This document shows positions 8,592-15,807 of a DNA stretch of 38,840 bases, piece by piece. Position 1 is the first letter of the stretch; every line of letters starts with the position of its first letter. Made by a program: the position numbers and the translations under genes. Under the pieces are notes generated by a model. It did no database searches and was not told the DNA's origin. It was given only the letters and a program-made list of their open reading frames with translations. The DNA comes from Bacillota bacterium (GTDB lineage Bacteria; Bacillota; Clostridia; Christensenellales; UMGS416): assembly GCA_023428265.1 (NCBI GenBank), contig JAEYYW010000126.1, positions 1-38,840 of the forward strand, given 5' to 3'.

Positions 8592-9596
8592 TCATTTCCT
8601 TCGGTGCATGGTATAGGTGGATTTGTTCTCAACGCAATATACCGTCATCTCATCGAGGGAGATCACTTTGAATTGAAAAGCCGGGGTGCCCGCAGCGTTC
8701 GGGATGTCGTTGATGGAAATCACGCCGTCCGCAATGTGATAGTATGAGTTAATGCCGGTAAACTTTAAATCCGGTTCTGGCAGGTTGGTGTCCATCACCC
8801 AGTCTGCAAAGAGGTCTTCCTTCCGCCGCAAGCTGATGTGGTAGATCATTCCATCAGAATCCCACTGGCCGGCCAGATAATAGGGCATCAGGTCGTCAAT
8901 GCCCATCAGGGCGTTGGCGTCGTGAAAGCCTTCCAGCGCCACCAACCGGTCATACAGGGCGTTTGCGTTGGCTGGCGGTTTTCCGTCGGCGCATTGGCGG
9001 GCCTCGATCAGCGTGAGGAACTTGCCGCTCTCCAGATAATTCCAGTTCTTCTGAAAAAACCGCAAAGCCGAGGCGTGCTCGCCCATGTCATAGAGCCTGG
9101 CCGCCGCCAGATATCCGGTCCTGCGCATCATTTCCGATTCGCTGTATTCCGCACGGCCCAGCACATCCCGGAGCGTGTCCTTTGCCTCTTTGCCGGAGCC
9201 CACGTCCGCATAAGCGCAGCCCAACAAATAGCTTGCTTCCGCCGATCGGTCTTCCGCATCGCGAAAGCGCCCCGCCAGGCGGTAGAAGTAGCTGGCGTTC
9301 AGATAATCGCCGGTGGCCAGCGCCGCGCACCCCTGGGTATACACCATCAGCGCATCGTTGTCTTCAAACCACGGCGGGATCGCGGCCGTGATATCCATGG
9401 CCTCCGCGTAGCGCCCCGACTCCATCGCCTCCACGGCCTTGTCATAGCGGGTGCTCGTAAAAAGATACCAGATGCCTGCCGCTGCCAGTGCAAAAACGAG
9501 AACCCCTGCGGCGATTGCGGCGGCGATCAGAAGCTTCAGGCGCCTCTGGCGGCGTTGGGTGGCGCCCTTGGCCTGCGGAGAAATATTTGCGTTCAT
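8592..9596 (-). CDS. Single-pass membrane protein with TPR-like repeats (paralog 2)
   Basis: Unknown function, 334 aa. A short basic cytoplasmic tail (QRRQRRLK) precedes one transmembrane helix (about residues 24-50). A large extracytoplasmic part follows, rich in the A..Y...G....A pattern of TPR/Sel1-like helical repeats (about 55-200). The C-terminal domain has aromatic beta-strand patterns (YHIADGVISI, FQFKVISLDEMTVYC). The gene lies 51 bp downstream of a similar gene at 9648-10751. Both share the layout basic tail, helix, repeats and C-terminal domain with FxFK and a Cys near the end, so they are probably tandem paralogs in one operon. GGGGAGAG precedes ATG 9596. A role in envelope or cell-surface assembly is possible but only inferred. 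Confidence 0.75.
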   Translation of the reverse strand: MNANISPQAKGATQRRQRRLKLLIAAAIAAGVLVFALAAAGIWYLFTSTRYDKAVEAMESGRYAEAMDITAAIPPWFEDNDALMVYTQGCAALATGDYLNASYFYRLAGRFRDAEDRSAEASYLLGCAYADVGSGKEAKDTLRDVLGRAEYSESEMMRRTGYLAAARLYDMGEHASALRFFQKNWNYLESGKFLTLIEARQCADGKPPANANALYDRLVALEGFHDANALMGIDDLMPYYLAGQWDSDGMIYHISLRRKEDLFADWVMDTNLPEPDLKFTGINSYYHIADGVISINDIPNAAGTPAFQFKVISLDEMTVYCVENKSTYTMHRRK

Positions 9597-9621
9597 CCGT
9601 GCTCTCCCCCGGTTGCGGTGT

Positions 9622-9644
9622 GGGCTGCCGTGTGCGGGCAGCCC
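9622..9644. other. Intergenic hairpin between the two paralogs
   Basis: GGGCTGCC (9622-9629) pairs perfectly with GGCAGCCC (9637-9644) across a 7-nt loop. There is no T-run on either side, so it is more likely an mRNA processing or stability element, or a weak attenuator, than a full terminator. Confidence 0.35.
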
Positions 9645-9647
9645 CGG

Positions 9648-10751
9648 TCAGCTCGGGCTCCGATACAGCTTGTATTCCGACCCGTCTTTGAAGCAATGCA
9701 CGACCACGGCGCGCTCCGACTCAAACTTGAATTCGAAGCATTTGTTCCAGCCGGTGTCGTCGCTGCCCACATAGAGCACCGAGTCTTCGATGACGTAGTA
9801 TTTGCCTTCTACATAGGGCAGCGTGTAGTTGATTGAAAAACCGTCGTCGTCGTGCGTCATCACGAAATCACGGCTGCCGTTGAGCCACCGGCCCTGCAGC
9901 AGGTAGCAGATCCAGTCGTCACCGGTGAGCAGCGAGACGAAGTCTTCCTCCTTGCCCAGCTCCAGCAGCTTTTTGACGGCCGTCATCCGGGCGGCATATG
10001 CCGTGGTCTTGAATTGCTTCAGCTGCAGCTGCGTGAGCAGATAATAGGCGTCGCTATTTTCATAACCGTCCATGTCGGCCAGCAGCGCTTGCGCCTTTGC
10101 ATAATCCCCGCCGCGATAGAGCTCCACCGCGCGGCTATAGTTGGCCTGTAGTAGCAGCTGGCTGGCGTCTTTATATTTCTTTGCGGAAAGCTTCTGCAAA
10201 AGCTCCGCCGCCGCTTCATAGTCGCCGGTTTTCATCCTGTCTTTGGCCATGCCGTATTGCGCCTCCGGCAGCAGCTCCGCCGCGTCGCGATAGGCGGCCT
10301 TGGTCAGCTGCGCCAGCAGGGCTGCCGCGTCGGAATAGCTCTCCTTGGCCAGCAGCACCTTGGCGCGCCGGTAATCCGCCTCGTGCACCATGGCCCGGCT
10401 GTCGCGGAAATCACCCAACTGGTGAAACTTATCGCGGGCGCTGTCATAGTCGCCGCCTTCCAGCGCCTCGCCGGCCTGGGCATACTCCAGCAGCTTCGTT
10501 GTTTCCTTGAAAAATGCCGGCACGGCGTTCAGCGTGGCGGCGGCCTGCGTATAGTTGCCTTCCTTCACCGCGTCCAGCGCCAGGCTGTATTGCCGGTCCA
10601 GATAAAACGTGCCGCCCAACGCCCCGGCCAGCACCAGCAGCTGGATGCCTGCCAGGATCAGCGCCAGCGTGATCAGCACAGTCGCCGGTTTGCCCAGTCT
10701 GCCGGAGCCTGCCTTGCCTTTGGGCATCGCGCCTGGAATGGTTGCCGTCAT
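9648..10751 (-). CDS. Single-pass membrane protein with TPR-like repeats (paralog 1)
   Basis: Unknown function, 367 aa. The N-terminal tail is rich in Gly and Lys (MTATIPGAMPKGKAGSGRLG) and is followed by one transmembrane helix (about residues 26-52). About six short helical repeats of the type (L)Y..G.Y..A...L follow (about 60-250), each near 30-35 residues. The C-terminal domain contains LLQGRWLNGSRDF, a YYVIEDSVLYVG strand and FEFKFESERAVVVHC. The C-terminal domain matches the downstream paralog. ATG 10751 is chosen because AGGAGG lies at 10765-10760 with 8-nt spacing; starts further upstream lack such support. It is the first gene of the pair, with a promoter at 10938-10966. Confidence 0.75.
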   Translation of the reverse strand: MTATIPGAMPKGKAGSGRLGKPATVLITLALILAGIQLLVLAGALGGTFYLDRQYSLALDAVKEGNYTQAAATLNAVPAFFKETTKLLEYAQAGEALEGGDYDSARDKFHQLGDFRDSRAMVHEADYRRAKVLLAKESYSDAAALLAQLTKAAYRDAAELLPEAQYGMAKDRMKTGDYEAAAELLQKLSAKKYKDASQLLLQANYSRAVELYRGGDYAKAQALLADMDGYENSDAYYLLTQLQLKQFKTTAYAARMTAVKKLLELGKEEDFVSLLTGDDWICYLLQGRWLNGSRDFVMTHDDDGFSINYTLPYVEGKYYVIEDSVLYVGSDDTGWNKCFEFKFESERAVVVHCFKDGSEYKLYRSPS

Positions 10752-10937
10752 GGGTGCCACCTCCTGGTTCATTCGCCTGCTGGCGATTGCGGTCACGGGC
10801 AGTGAAGGGAACGCCACCCCGGCGGCTGGCATCAGGAGCACTCCGCAAGAAACGGTGCTGTTTCGGATGGATGCCAGAGGGGCCCTGGTGGGTCTCACAA
10901 ATGCAATGGATTGGTTGGCAAAGATTGGTGTAATTGC

Positions 10938-10966
10938 ATCATACCACAATAAAGGCATGGGAACAA
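10938..10966 (-). promoter_or_regulatory. Probable promoter of the paralog pair
   Basis: Minus strand -35-like TTGTTC (10966-10961), a 17-bp spacer ending in TGG, and -10 TATGAT (10943-10938), so a TGn-extended -10. The leader to ATG 10751 would be about 180 nt. The 10752-11003 interval holds nothing else that is recognisable. Confidence 0.5.
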
Positions 10967-11003
10967 GTGTTTTTATATGCCGCGATTAGGCAGAACAAAA
11001 TTG

Positions 11004-11546
11004 CTACTCGTGGGCAGCATTTTCCGCCGCGACACCCGCCTCGTGCTCCATCAAATAGGCGTGCTCCTCCCCGATCAGTTTCTTCAGCTCCGCGAGATCC
11101 TCCGCCGCGATGGCCGGGATTTCTATGGCAAAAGCGCCGCAATGCATTCTGGTCTGGCCGTCGGGAGCAGTGCAGGTGTATACATGTGTTTCCGCTTCGC
11201 CTTGGCAGTAATTGCATGCGCCGTTGACGCAGCGGGCTTCGCGGGCGGGATATTGTTCTGTATAGGCGAAGATGATATCGGCGAACCTTTGTGAATAGCC
11301 GCGGCAAGCGGAAAACCGCAGGGAGAAGAAGGGGGAGGTGCCCTTGGCTTTGGTTGTCCGGACTCCCATTTTTGCCATTTGCTTGTTGTGCCGGTCATGC
11401 TTGAAGGAGATGTTTGATTTTTCCTTCTTCGGCTGATAACCCAGCTCTTGCAGCATATCGGCGAGGGATTGGTAGAGAGGTCTTGTTTGGTCGTCCAGGG
11501 AGGAGAGGAAGGACTGGAGTAGGGCGGATTGTTTGGTTGTGGGCAT
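11004..11546 (-). CDS. Conserved hypothetical cysteine-containing protein
   Basis: A soluble 180-aa protein with no assigned function. The N-terminal half looks helical (LLQSFLSSLDDQTRPLYQSL), followed by a basic stretch. The C-terminal half holds a cysteine cluster: CVNGACNYC near residue 115, then single Cys in the YTCTAPDG and MHCGAF segments. This could bind a metal, but that is inference. It resembles small Firmicutes proteins of similar layout that I cannot name precisely. AAAGGA sits 7 nt before ATG 11546, and a promoter is predicted at 11647-11675. Confidence 0.7.
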   Translation of the reverse strand: MPTTKQSALLQSFLSSLDDQTRPLYQSLADMLQELGYQPKKEKSNISFKHDRHNKQMAKMGVRTTKAKGTSPFFSLRFSACRGYSQRFADIIFAYTEQYPAREARCVNGACNYCQGEAETHVYTCTAPDGQTRMHCGAFAIEIPAIAAEDLAELKKLIGEEHAYLMEHEAGVAAENAAHE

Positions 11547-11646
11547 GGTGGTGTCCTTTCTATGGTGGTGTTCGTTTGAGAGACAGGAGTACTAGCAGCT
11601 TCGAAATCATAGGATAATGATGAGTTCATTCATATCTGTTTATTGA

Positions 11647-11675
11647 ATTATATACGCTTTATTACTTGACCACAA
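11647..11675 (-). promoter_or_regulatory. Probable promoter of the 180-aa gene
   Basis: Minus strand TTGTGG (11675-11670), 17-bp spacer, TATAAT (11652-11647) in an AT-rich stretch. The -10 is consensus and the -35 is weak. The leader to ATG 11546 would be about 95 nt. Confidence 0.5.
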
Positions 11676-11699
11676 TAACCATACAACTTTACGGCACCG

Positions 11700-12677
11700 T
11701 TATCCCTTATCCCCCCTTATCAGCCTCCCATGCTCAAACCGCTCCATCCCCGCGCAGGGGCTGCTGCCGGAGAAAACCTCCTGCCCATCCTCCGTGAGCC
11801 GCACCTCCACCGTGGCCTGGATGCTCTCCTCAATGAGCCGGTCCATCAGGCCGTTTTTGGGCGCCCGCAGCAGCCCGCCGGGGCCGGGCCGGGCGCAGAG
11901 CTCCAGCACCTGCCGCCGGCTACGGATCACGGCCTCGGTGGCGCCGCCGCGGTCGGTGAGAGAAACAAGCCTCGCGCCGGTATAGGTGGCCAGGCGGTGC
12001 AGCCTGCCATTGGCATAAAGAAAGGCGAAGAACCCGTCAAAGCCGCTGCCGGCAAAGGGGATGCGGGCCACGGAGAAAAGAAAGGCGGCGTCGGAGCCGG
12101 GGAAGTGGCCGGCCTGCAGCCACACCCAGCAGGAGGGGAAACTGCGGCCCCAGTCCTTCTCCACATAGCCAGACCCGCCGGTGAAGTCCAGCGCAGCACC
12201 GCCCAGCCGCAGCGCGCCGGAAACGCGGTGGCGCACCGTGACCACGCCGTGATAACACTCCATGCCGGGCAGGAAGCCGAAGGGCCCCATGATGCCCGGC
12301 CAGGGCTTCTTGGGGAAGGGCATTGCCCCGGTGAATGCCAGCTCACCGGTCACGGCGCCGCCGGGGCCGGAAAGATCCAGGCGCATGCCATCGCGGCTGA
12401 ACTCGCTGCCGCCCACGCGCACCAAAAACTGTTTGCTGTCGGCATGAAAGTCGGAGAGAGGATAAGCATAGTAGCGGGCGTCGGCGCCGTGGATCACCTG
12501 CACAAAGGCATGAGACTGCGCGCCTGCACCATCGGCCAGCGACACGCCGGGGATTACGGCAGCGGACTGCTTGGCGTCACGGTCGATCAGTTTGAAATAC
12601 CAGCCCTCAAAGTAACCTGCCTGCTTCAGGCTGCCCTGAAACAGCTCCGGATTCATCACCTTGCGCAGCAAACCCAT
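11700..12677 (-). CDS. Tocopherol cyclase family protein
   Basis: A 325-aa protein with the features of the Tocopherol_cycl family (PF14249). It has an N-terminal GYFEGWYFKLID motif, a central PFGFLPGMECYHGVV, and GYVEKDWGRSFPSCWVWLQ near residues 170-190. In plants and cyanobacteria the family closes the chromanol ring of vitamin E. Bacterial members outside those groups are uncharacterised and probably act on other lipid-like molecules, so no reaction is assigned. No transmembrane helix or signal peptide is evident. GGGAGG precedes ATG 12677 with 7-nt spacing. The gene is divergent from the amtB promoter region. It is unusual in a putative Clostridia genome that shows no tocopherol pathway here. 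Confidence 0.8.
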   Translation of the reverse strand: MGLLRKVMNPELFQGSLKQAGYFEGWYFKLIDRDAKQSAAVIPGVSLADGAGAQSHAFVQVIHGADARYYAYPLSDFHADSKQFLVRVGGSEFSRDGMRLDLSGPGGAVTGELAFTGAMPFPKKPWPGIMGPFGFLPGMECYHGVVTVRHRVSGALRLGGAALDFTGGSGYVEKDWGRSFPSCWVWLQAGHFPGSDAAFLFSVARIPFAGSGFDGFFAFLYANGRLHRLATYTGARLVSLTDRGGATEAVIRSRRQVLELCARPGPGGLLRAPKNGLMDRLIEESIQATVEVRLTEDGQEVFSGSSPCAGMERFEHGRLIRGDKG

Positions 12678-12811
12678 CGGCTGGCCTCCCCCACATGTCT
12701 GATATCAGTAGTATGGCTTTTCCGGCTCCGGCTATAAGAGCGGCTGCGCCCGCCAAACTTGTGCATCGGCACAAAATGAAGGACACCGAAAACAAAGTTT
12801 CAAAATTTGTG

Positions 12812-12840
12812 TTGACAACCGCATGTTGGAATACTATAAT
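12812..12840 (+). promoter_or_regulatory. Consensus sigma-A promoter upstream of amtB
   Basis: Perfect -35 TTGACA (12812-12817), a 17-bp spacer and perfect -10 TATAAT (12835-12840). The predicted transcription start is near 12847. This is the strongest promoter in the window. It lies about 355 bp upstream of the amtB ATG and is followed almost at once by a terminator-like hairpin. No sigma-54 -24/-12 (TGGCAC/TTGC) element was seen. Confidence 0.88.
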
Positions 12841-12853
12841 CTGCTTGTGAAGC

Positions 12854-12889
12854 AAGGGCGTTTCAACTGTTGTTGATGCGCTCTTTTTT
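12854..12889 (+). terminator. Promoter-proximal terminator / candidate attenuator in the amtB leader
   Basis: 12854-12867 pairs with 12872-12885 around a TGTT loop, with one T-T mismatch and two G-T pairs. Six T follow (12884-12889). The hairpin begins about 8 nt after the predicted transcription start, so a default transcript would be only about 45 nt. The ascending arm is preceded by AAGCAAGGGCG. Control of amtB by antitermination is an inference; ANTAR-type RNA-binding proteins do this for nitrogen genes in some Clostridia. Confidence 0.7.
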
Positions 12890-13200
12890 CGTTTCCCGGC
12901 CCTGATGGCCCACGCCTAATCCAAACTGTTGCGGCAATGCAGCCGCGTCAGCCGCCCCACTGGTGGACTATGTCTGCCGGGGCGGCAACCGTTGTCGCCG
13001 GGGTTGCCGGGCCTCTCCGCCCATTCCAGCCAAAAATGCAGGGAGCACAACAGAAAACTGCAAAGCATGCTGCTTTGCCTGATTTCCAGCACCGCCGGCA
13101 CGGCGCAGTGCCGCACCGGATCGCAGGGGTGTGTTTGCCATGCCCAGCTGCCGAACCATTGCCGGGCAAAACCGGTATTGTATAAAAGGAGTGCTTCACG
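12890..13200 (+). promoter_or_regulatory. Structured untranslated leader of amtB
   Basis: About 310 bp without a convincing ORF. Hairpins include CGGCAACC...GGTTGCCG (around 12983-13012), GCAAAGC-atgct-GCTTTGC (around 13060-13078) and a CCGG..CGGC-gcagt-GCCG..CCGG stem (around 13095-13120). No known riboswitch core was recognised. AAGGAG lies just before ATG 13201. Confidence 0.4.
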
Positions 13201-14427
13201 ATGATCAACACAGGCGATACCGCGTTCATCCTGATCAGCAGCGCGCTGGTGCTGCTGATGACGCCGGCGCTGGCGTTTTTCTACGGCGGCCTGGTGCGCA
13301 GGAAAAATGTACTGAACACCATGATGATGTCTTTCGGCACAATGGCCGTGGCGTCCATTCTCTGGGTGCTGATCGGCTACACGCTGAGCTTCGGCAGCAA
13401 TGTCGGCGGCGTGATCGGCAGCCTGGAGTTCCTTGGCCTGAAGGGCATCGACGCCTCGTCGGTCACAGGCACGATCCCCACCTTTGTGTTCCTGGCGTTT
13501 CAGATGATGTTTGCGGTGATCACGCCGGCACTCATCACCGGCTCCATCGCCGAGCGCATGAAGTTCTCCGCACTGCTGCTGTTTGTGGCGCTGTGGTCAC
13601 TGGTGGTCTATTACCCGCTGGCCCACATGGTGTGGGGGCCCGACGGCTTCCTGCTGAAGCTGGGCGCCATTGACTTCGCCGGCGGCAACGTGGTGCACAT
13701 CTCCTCCGGTGTGTCCGCCCTGGTGGCCTGCCTGATGCTGGGCCGTCGCAGGGGCCACGGCGTGGTGAAGATGACGCCCCACAACGTGCCCTTTGTGCTG
13801 CTGGGTGCGGGCCTGCTGTGGTTTGGCTGGTTCGGCTTCAACTCCGGCTCCGCCCTTGCCGCCAACGGCCTTGCGGCCCACGCCTTTTTGACCACCAACA
13901 CCGCCGCCGCCGCCGCGATGTTTTCCTGGATGATCATCGACATGATCACCATCGGCAAGCCCACTGCCGTGGGCGCTGCCACAGGCGCCGTGATCGGCCT
14001 GGTGGCCATCACGCCCGGCGCCGGTTTCGTGCCGGTCTGGGCATCCATCATCATCGGCTTGGTGGTCTCGCCGCTTTGCTGGTTCTTCATCAGCAAGATC
14101 AAGGGCAAGTTCGGCTATGACGACGCGCTGGATGTGTTCGGCTGCCACGGCATCGGCGGCATCTGGGGCGGCATTGCCACGGGCTTGTTTGCCTCCGCCA
14201 GCGTCAACGGTGTGGACGGCCTTTTCTTCGGCAACCCGATGCAGCTGGTGAACCAACTGGTCGCCATCGGCGTTACGATCGCGCTGGCCGTTGCGGGCAC
14301 CTTTGTGATCCTGAAGTTTATCGGCCTGTTCACAAAGCTGCGGGTTACGCCCCGCGAGGAAGCCGACGGCATGGACGGCGCCGAGCACCACGAAACAGCC
14401 TATCCGTCATTCACCGGTTTGGATTGA
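13201..14427 (+). CDS. amtB: Ammonium transporter (Amt family)
   Basis: Integral membrane ammonium channel of 408 aa with about 11 transmembrane helices. Visible family features are the N-terminal FFYGGLVRRKNVLNT, the substrate-site and gate segment FQMMFAVITPALITGSIAER and the signature DFAGGNVVHISSG. That signature carries the first pore histidine; the second is in DVFGCHGIGGIWGG. The cytoplasmic C-terminal tail (TKLRVTPREEADGMDG) is the docking site for PII in this family. ATG 13201 follows AAGGAG. It is followed 12 bp later by a PII gene, the conserved amtB-glnB/K arrangement in which PII blocks the channel when nitrogen is plentiful. Transcription probably starts at 12847 through a leader with an internal terminator. 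Confidence 0.97.
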   Translation: MINTGDTAFILISSALVLLMTPALAFFYGGLVRRKNVLNTMMMSFGTMAVASILWVLIGYTLSFGSNVGGVIGSLEFLGLKGIDASSVTGTIPTFVFLAFQMMFAVITPALITGSIAERMKFSALLLFVALWSLVVYYPLAHMVWGPDGFLLKLGAIDFAGGNVVHISSGVSALVACLMLGRRRGHGVVKMTPHNVPFVLLGAGLLWFGWFGFNSGSALAANGLAAHAFLTTNTAAAAAMFSWMIIDMITIGKPTAVGAATGAVIGLVAITPGAGFVPVWASIIIGLVVSPLCWFFISKIKGKFGYDDALDVFGCHGIGGIWGGIATGLFASASVNGVDGLFFGNPMQLVNQLVAIGVTIALAVAGTFVILKFIGLFTKLRVTPREEADGMDGAEHHETAYPSFTGLD

Positions 14428-14439
14428 GGGAGGAATATC

Positions 14440-14778
14440 ATGAAGAAGATTGAAGCGATCATCCGGCCGGCCCGGCTGGAGGAAGTCAAAGATGCGATGA
14501 ACAAGCTCGACATCAGCGGCATCACCGTCTCGCAGGTGATGGGCTGCGGCAGGCAGAAGGGTTACACGGAGGTGTATCGGGGCACCGAGATTGAGATCAA
14601 CATGCTGCCCAAGATCAAGCTGGAGACTGTCGTGGCCGACAGCCTGGCTGAAAAGGTGATCGAGGCGATCGTCGGCGCGGCGCGCCTTGGGGAGATCGGC
14701 GACGGCAAGATCTTCGTTACCAACATTGAGGACGCCATCCGCATCCGCACCGGCGAGCGGGGAGATCAGGCGCTGTAG
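14440..14778 (+). CDS. glnB: Nitrogen regulatory protein PII
   Basis: A 112-aa trimeric signal transducer that senses ATP/ADP and 2-oxoglutarate and regulates Amt channels and other nitrogen proteins. The N-terminus MKKIEAIIRPARLEEV, the GRQKGYTEVYRG T-loop entry and the ATP-binding C-terminal signature (IGDGKIFVTNIEDAIRIRTGE) are clear. The T-loop has Ile at position 51 (GTEIEIN) instead of the uridylylated Tyr, so GlnD-type modification at that site is not expected. GGGAGGA precedes ATG 14440, 12 bp after amtB. The last 47 coding bases plus one downstream base are duplicated at 15808-15855, flanking an inserted AT-rich cassette, so the original downstream sequence including the terminator now lies about 1.08 kb away. 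Confidence 0.95.
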   Translation: MKKIEAIIRPARLEEVKDAMNKLDISGITVSQVMGCGRQKGYTEVYRGTEIEINMLPKIKLETVVADSLAEKVIEAIVGAARLGEIGDGKIFVTNIEDAIRIRTGERGDQAL

Positions 14779-14779
14779 G
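14732..14779. repeat. 48-bp direct repeat, left copy (glnB 3' end)
   Basis: Positions 14732-14779 match 15808-15855 at 47 of 48 bases; the only difference is A14763 versus G15839. The left copy is continuous with the glnB coding sequence and includes its stop codon. The bases on either side (14731 and 14780) differ from the right copy, so the repeat has sharp borders. The pair brackets 14780-15807. Confidence 0.93.
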
Positions 14780-14792
14780 TAGTTTTTGCAAA

Positions 14793-14824
14793 CCCCGCTG
14801 TGCTCCTGTCGGAGCGCGGCGGGG
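14793..14824. terminator. Hairpin at the end of the RCC1-like gene
   Basis: A 14-bp stem (14793-14806 with 14811-14824, two G-T pairs, loop TGTC) directly follows the minus-strand stop at 14825. On the minus strand it is followed by TTTGC then A-rich sequence, so termination is probably weak. On the plus strand there is no T-run. Confidence 0.5.
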
Positions 14825-15667
14825 CTACTGCTCAGGGGCCAATATGGTTCCGTCCTTTTTCAGTACGACCAGATATCCATCGTAGCTATAGATGTCAGCG
14901 ATGTCCTGCTCATTGTCCAGGGCGAGGATGCTGTCTTGATAATGTTGAGCATCTCCAAACCAGATTACCTTTAAAGAATCATCGGGCATCAACCCGGCAA
15001 CAAACGCCTTATCAATGCAGACTTTTTTGGCTCCCTTTAGGGCACTTAATACAGATGCTTTCACAGGCTTTGCTTTTGAATTCAGCGCAATCAACACTTC
15101 TCCGTCCATGTTGATTCCGGCGATCGCATCGGTGGCCACGCTGAGGTATTGAATGCGTTTCCATCCCCTCACATTTCGTGCGATCTCCGGATAAAGCGGT
15201 GACACTGCCTTTACGTTTCCATAGAAATCTATCCCGGCCACACACGCTCCTGATGCGCCAATAAACTGAAGATCTTTCCAATTCTGTACTTCAGCAAGCA
15301 GCAGTTGAGGAACACGATAATTACTTAGAGGTTTTGTGTGCAGCACTTCACCATCTTCGGTCACACCAAACGTGATATTCGGTGTTATCGCAACCATACA
15401 TACGTTTTTCCAATCTGAGGTAGCACATGCTACTGAATCATTAATTCCAGTTACAATGACCTCACCGATTTCCGTAATGCACGCTGCATTATAGAAACCA
15501 ACGGTAACACTTTTGACGTTTTTCCAGTTAGTGAAGTCGTATGTCTCGTCATATGTCCCGACTACTTTAACTTTGCCATCAGAGTTGATGGTCATTTGGT
15601 AATCTCGTGGCAATCCAGCAACCTTAGATATCTTCGACTCATCGCACAAAATATGAAGAGCATACAC
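14825..15667 (-). CDS. RCC1-like repeat protein, probably secreted, N-terminus frameshifted
   Basis: The frame encodes 280 aa of repeating W(K/R)..(K)......G....GI...GEV units about 45-50 residues long (for example DWKNVCMVAI, GWKRIQYLSV with AGINMDGEV). This is the pattern of RCC1-type beta-propeller blades, normally a protein-interaction scaffold. The only in-frame start is a GTG at 15667 without a ribosome binding site. A separate frame starting at ATG 15708 encodes a good signal peptide, and the two fit together if one base was lost or gained near 15640-15665. The gene may therefore be a frameshifted secreted protein or contain a sequence error. It is visibly AT-richer than its neighbours, lies inside the cassette bracketed by the glnB repeats and has no obvious partner gene. 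Confidence 0.6.
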   Translation of the reverse strand: MYALHILCDESKISKVAGLPRDYQMTINSDGKVKVVGTYDETYDFTNWKNVKSVTVGFYNAACITEIGEVIVTGINDSVACATSDWKNVCMVAITPNITFGVTEDGEVLHTKPLSNYRVPQLLLAEVQNWKDLQFIGASGACVAGIDFYGNVKAVSPLYPEIARNVRGWKRIQYLSVATDAIAGINMDGEVLIALNSKAKPVKASVLSALKGAKKVCIDKAFVAGLMPDDSLKVIWFGDAQHYQDSILALDNEQDIADIYSYDGYLVVLKKDGTILAPEQ

Positions 15668-15708
15668 ATTAACGCATATAGTAACATTCGGAGGCGTTTA
15701 CTCTTCAT
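15592..15708 (-). other. Out-of-frame signal peptide ORF of the RCC1-like gene
   Basis: A 38-codon ORF, ATG at 15708, preceded by AAGGAAAGGAAA about 9 nt upstream. It begins MKSKRLRMLLYALMCMLFIF followed by CA: a basic n-region, hydrophobic core and plausible cleavage site. It runs in a different frame from the RCC1-like body and overlaps its 5' end. It is most simply the original N-terminus of that gene. Confidence 0.55.
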
Positions 15709-15807
15709 TTGCCAAAGTTTCCTTTCCTTAGGAATCATGTCCTAGAGACATCGTTGTTTATAGCAATTATTATACAATGTATTATATTGTTTGGGTAGTA
15801 CAAGATA

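Noticed and set aside
12937..13185. 82-codon frame in the amtB leader
   Set aside because: No ribosome binding site, no plausible protein features (HWW, repeated Pro/His), and it overlaps several RNA hairpins. It is better read as untranslated leader.
13160..13195. Second promoter (TTGCCG-16-TATAAA) just before amtB
   Set aside because: Transcription from it would start after or within the ribosome binding site, so it could not give a normally translated amtB mRNA.
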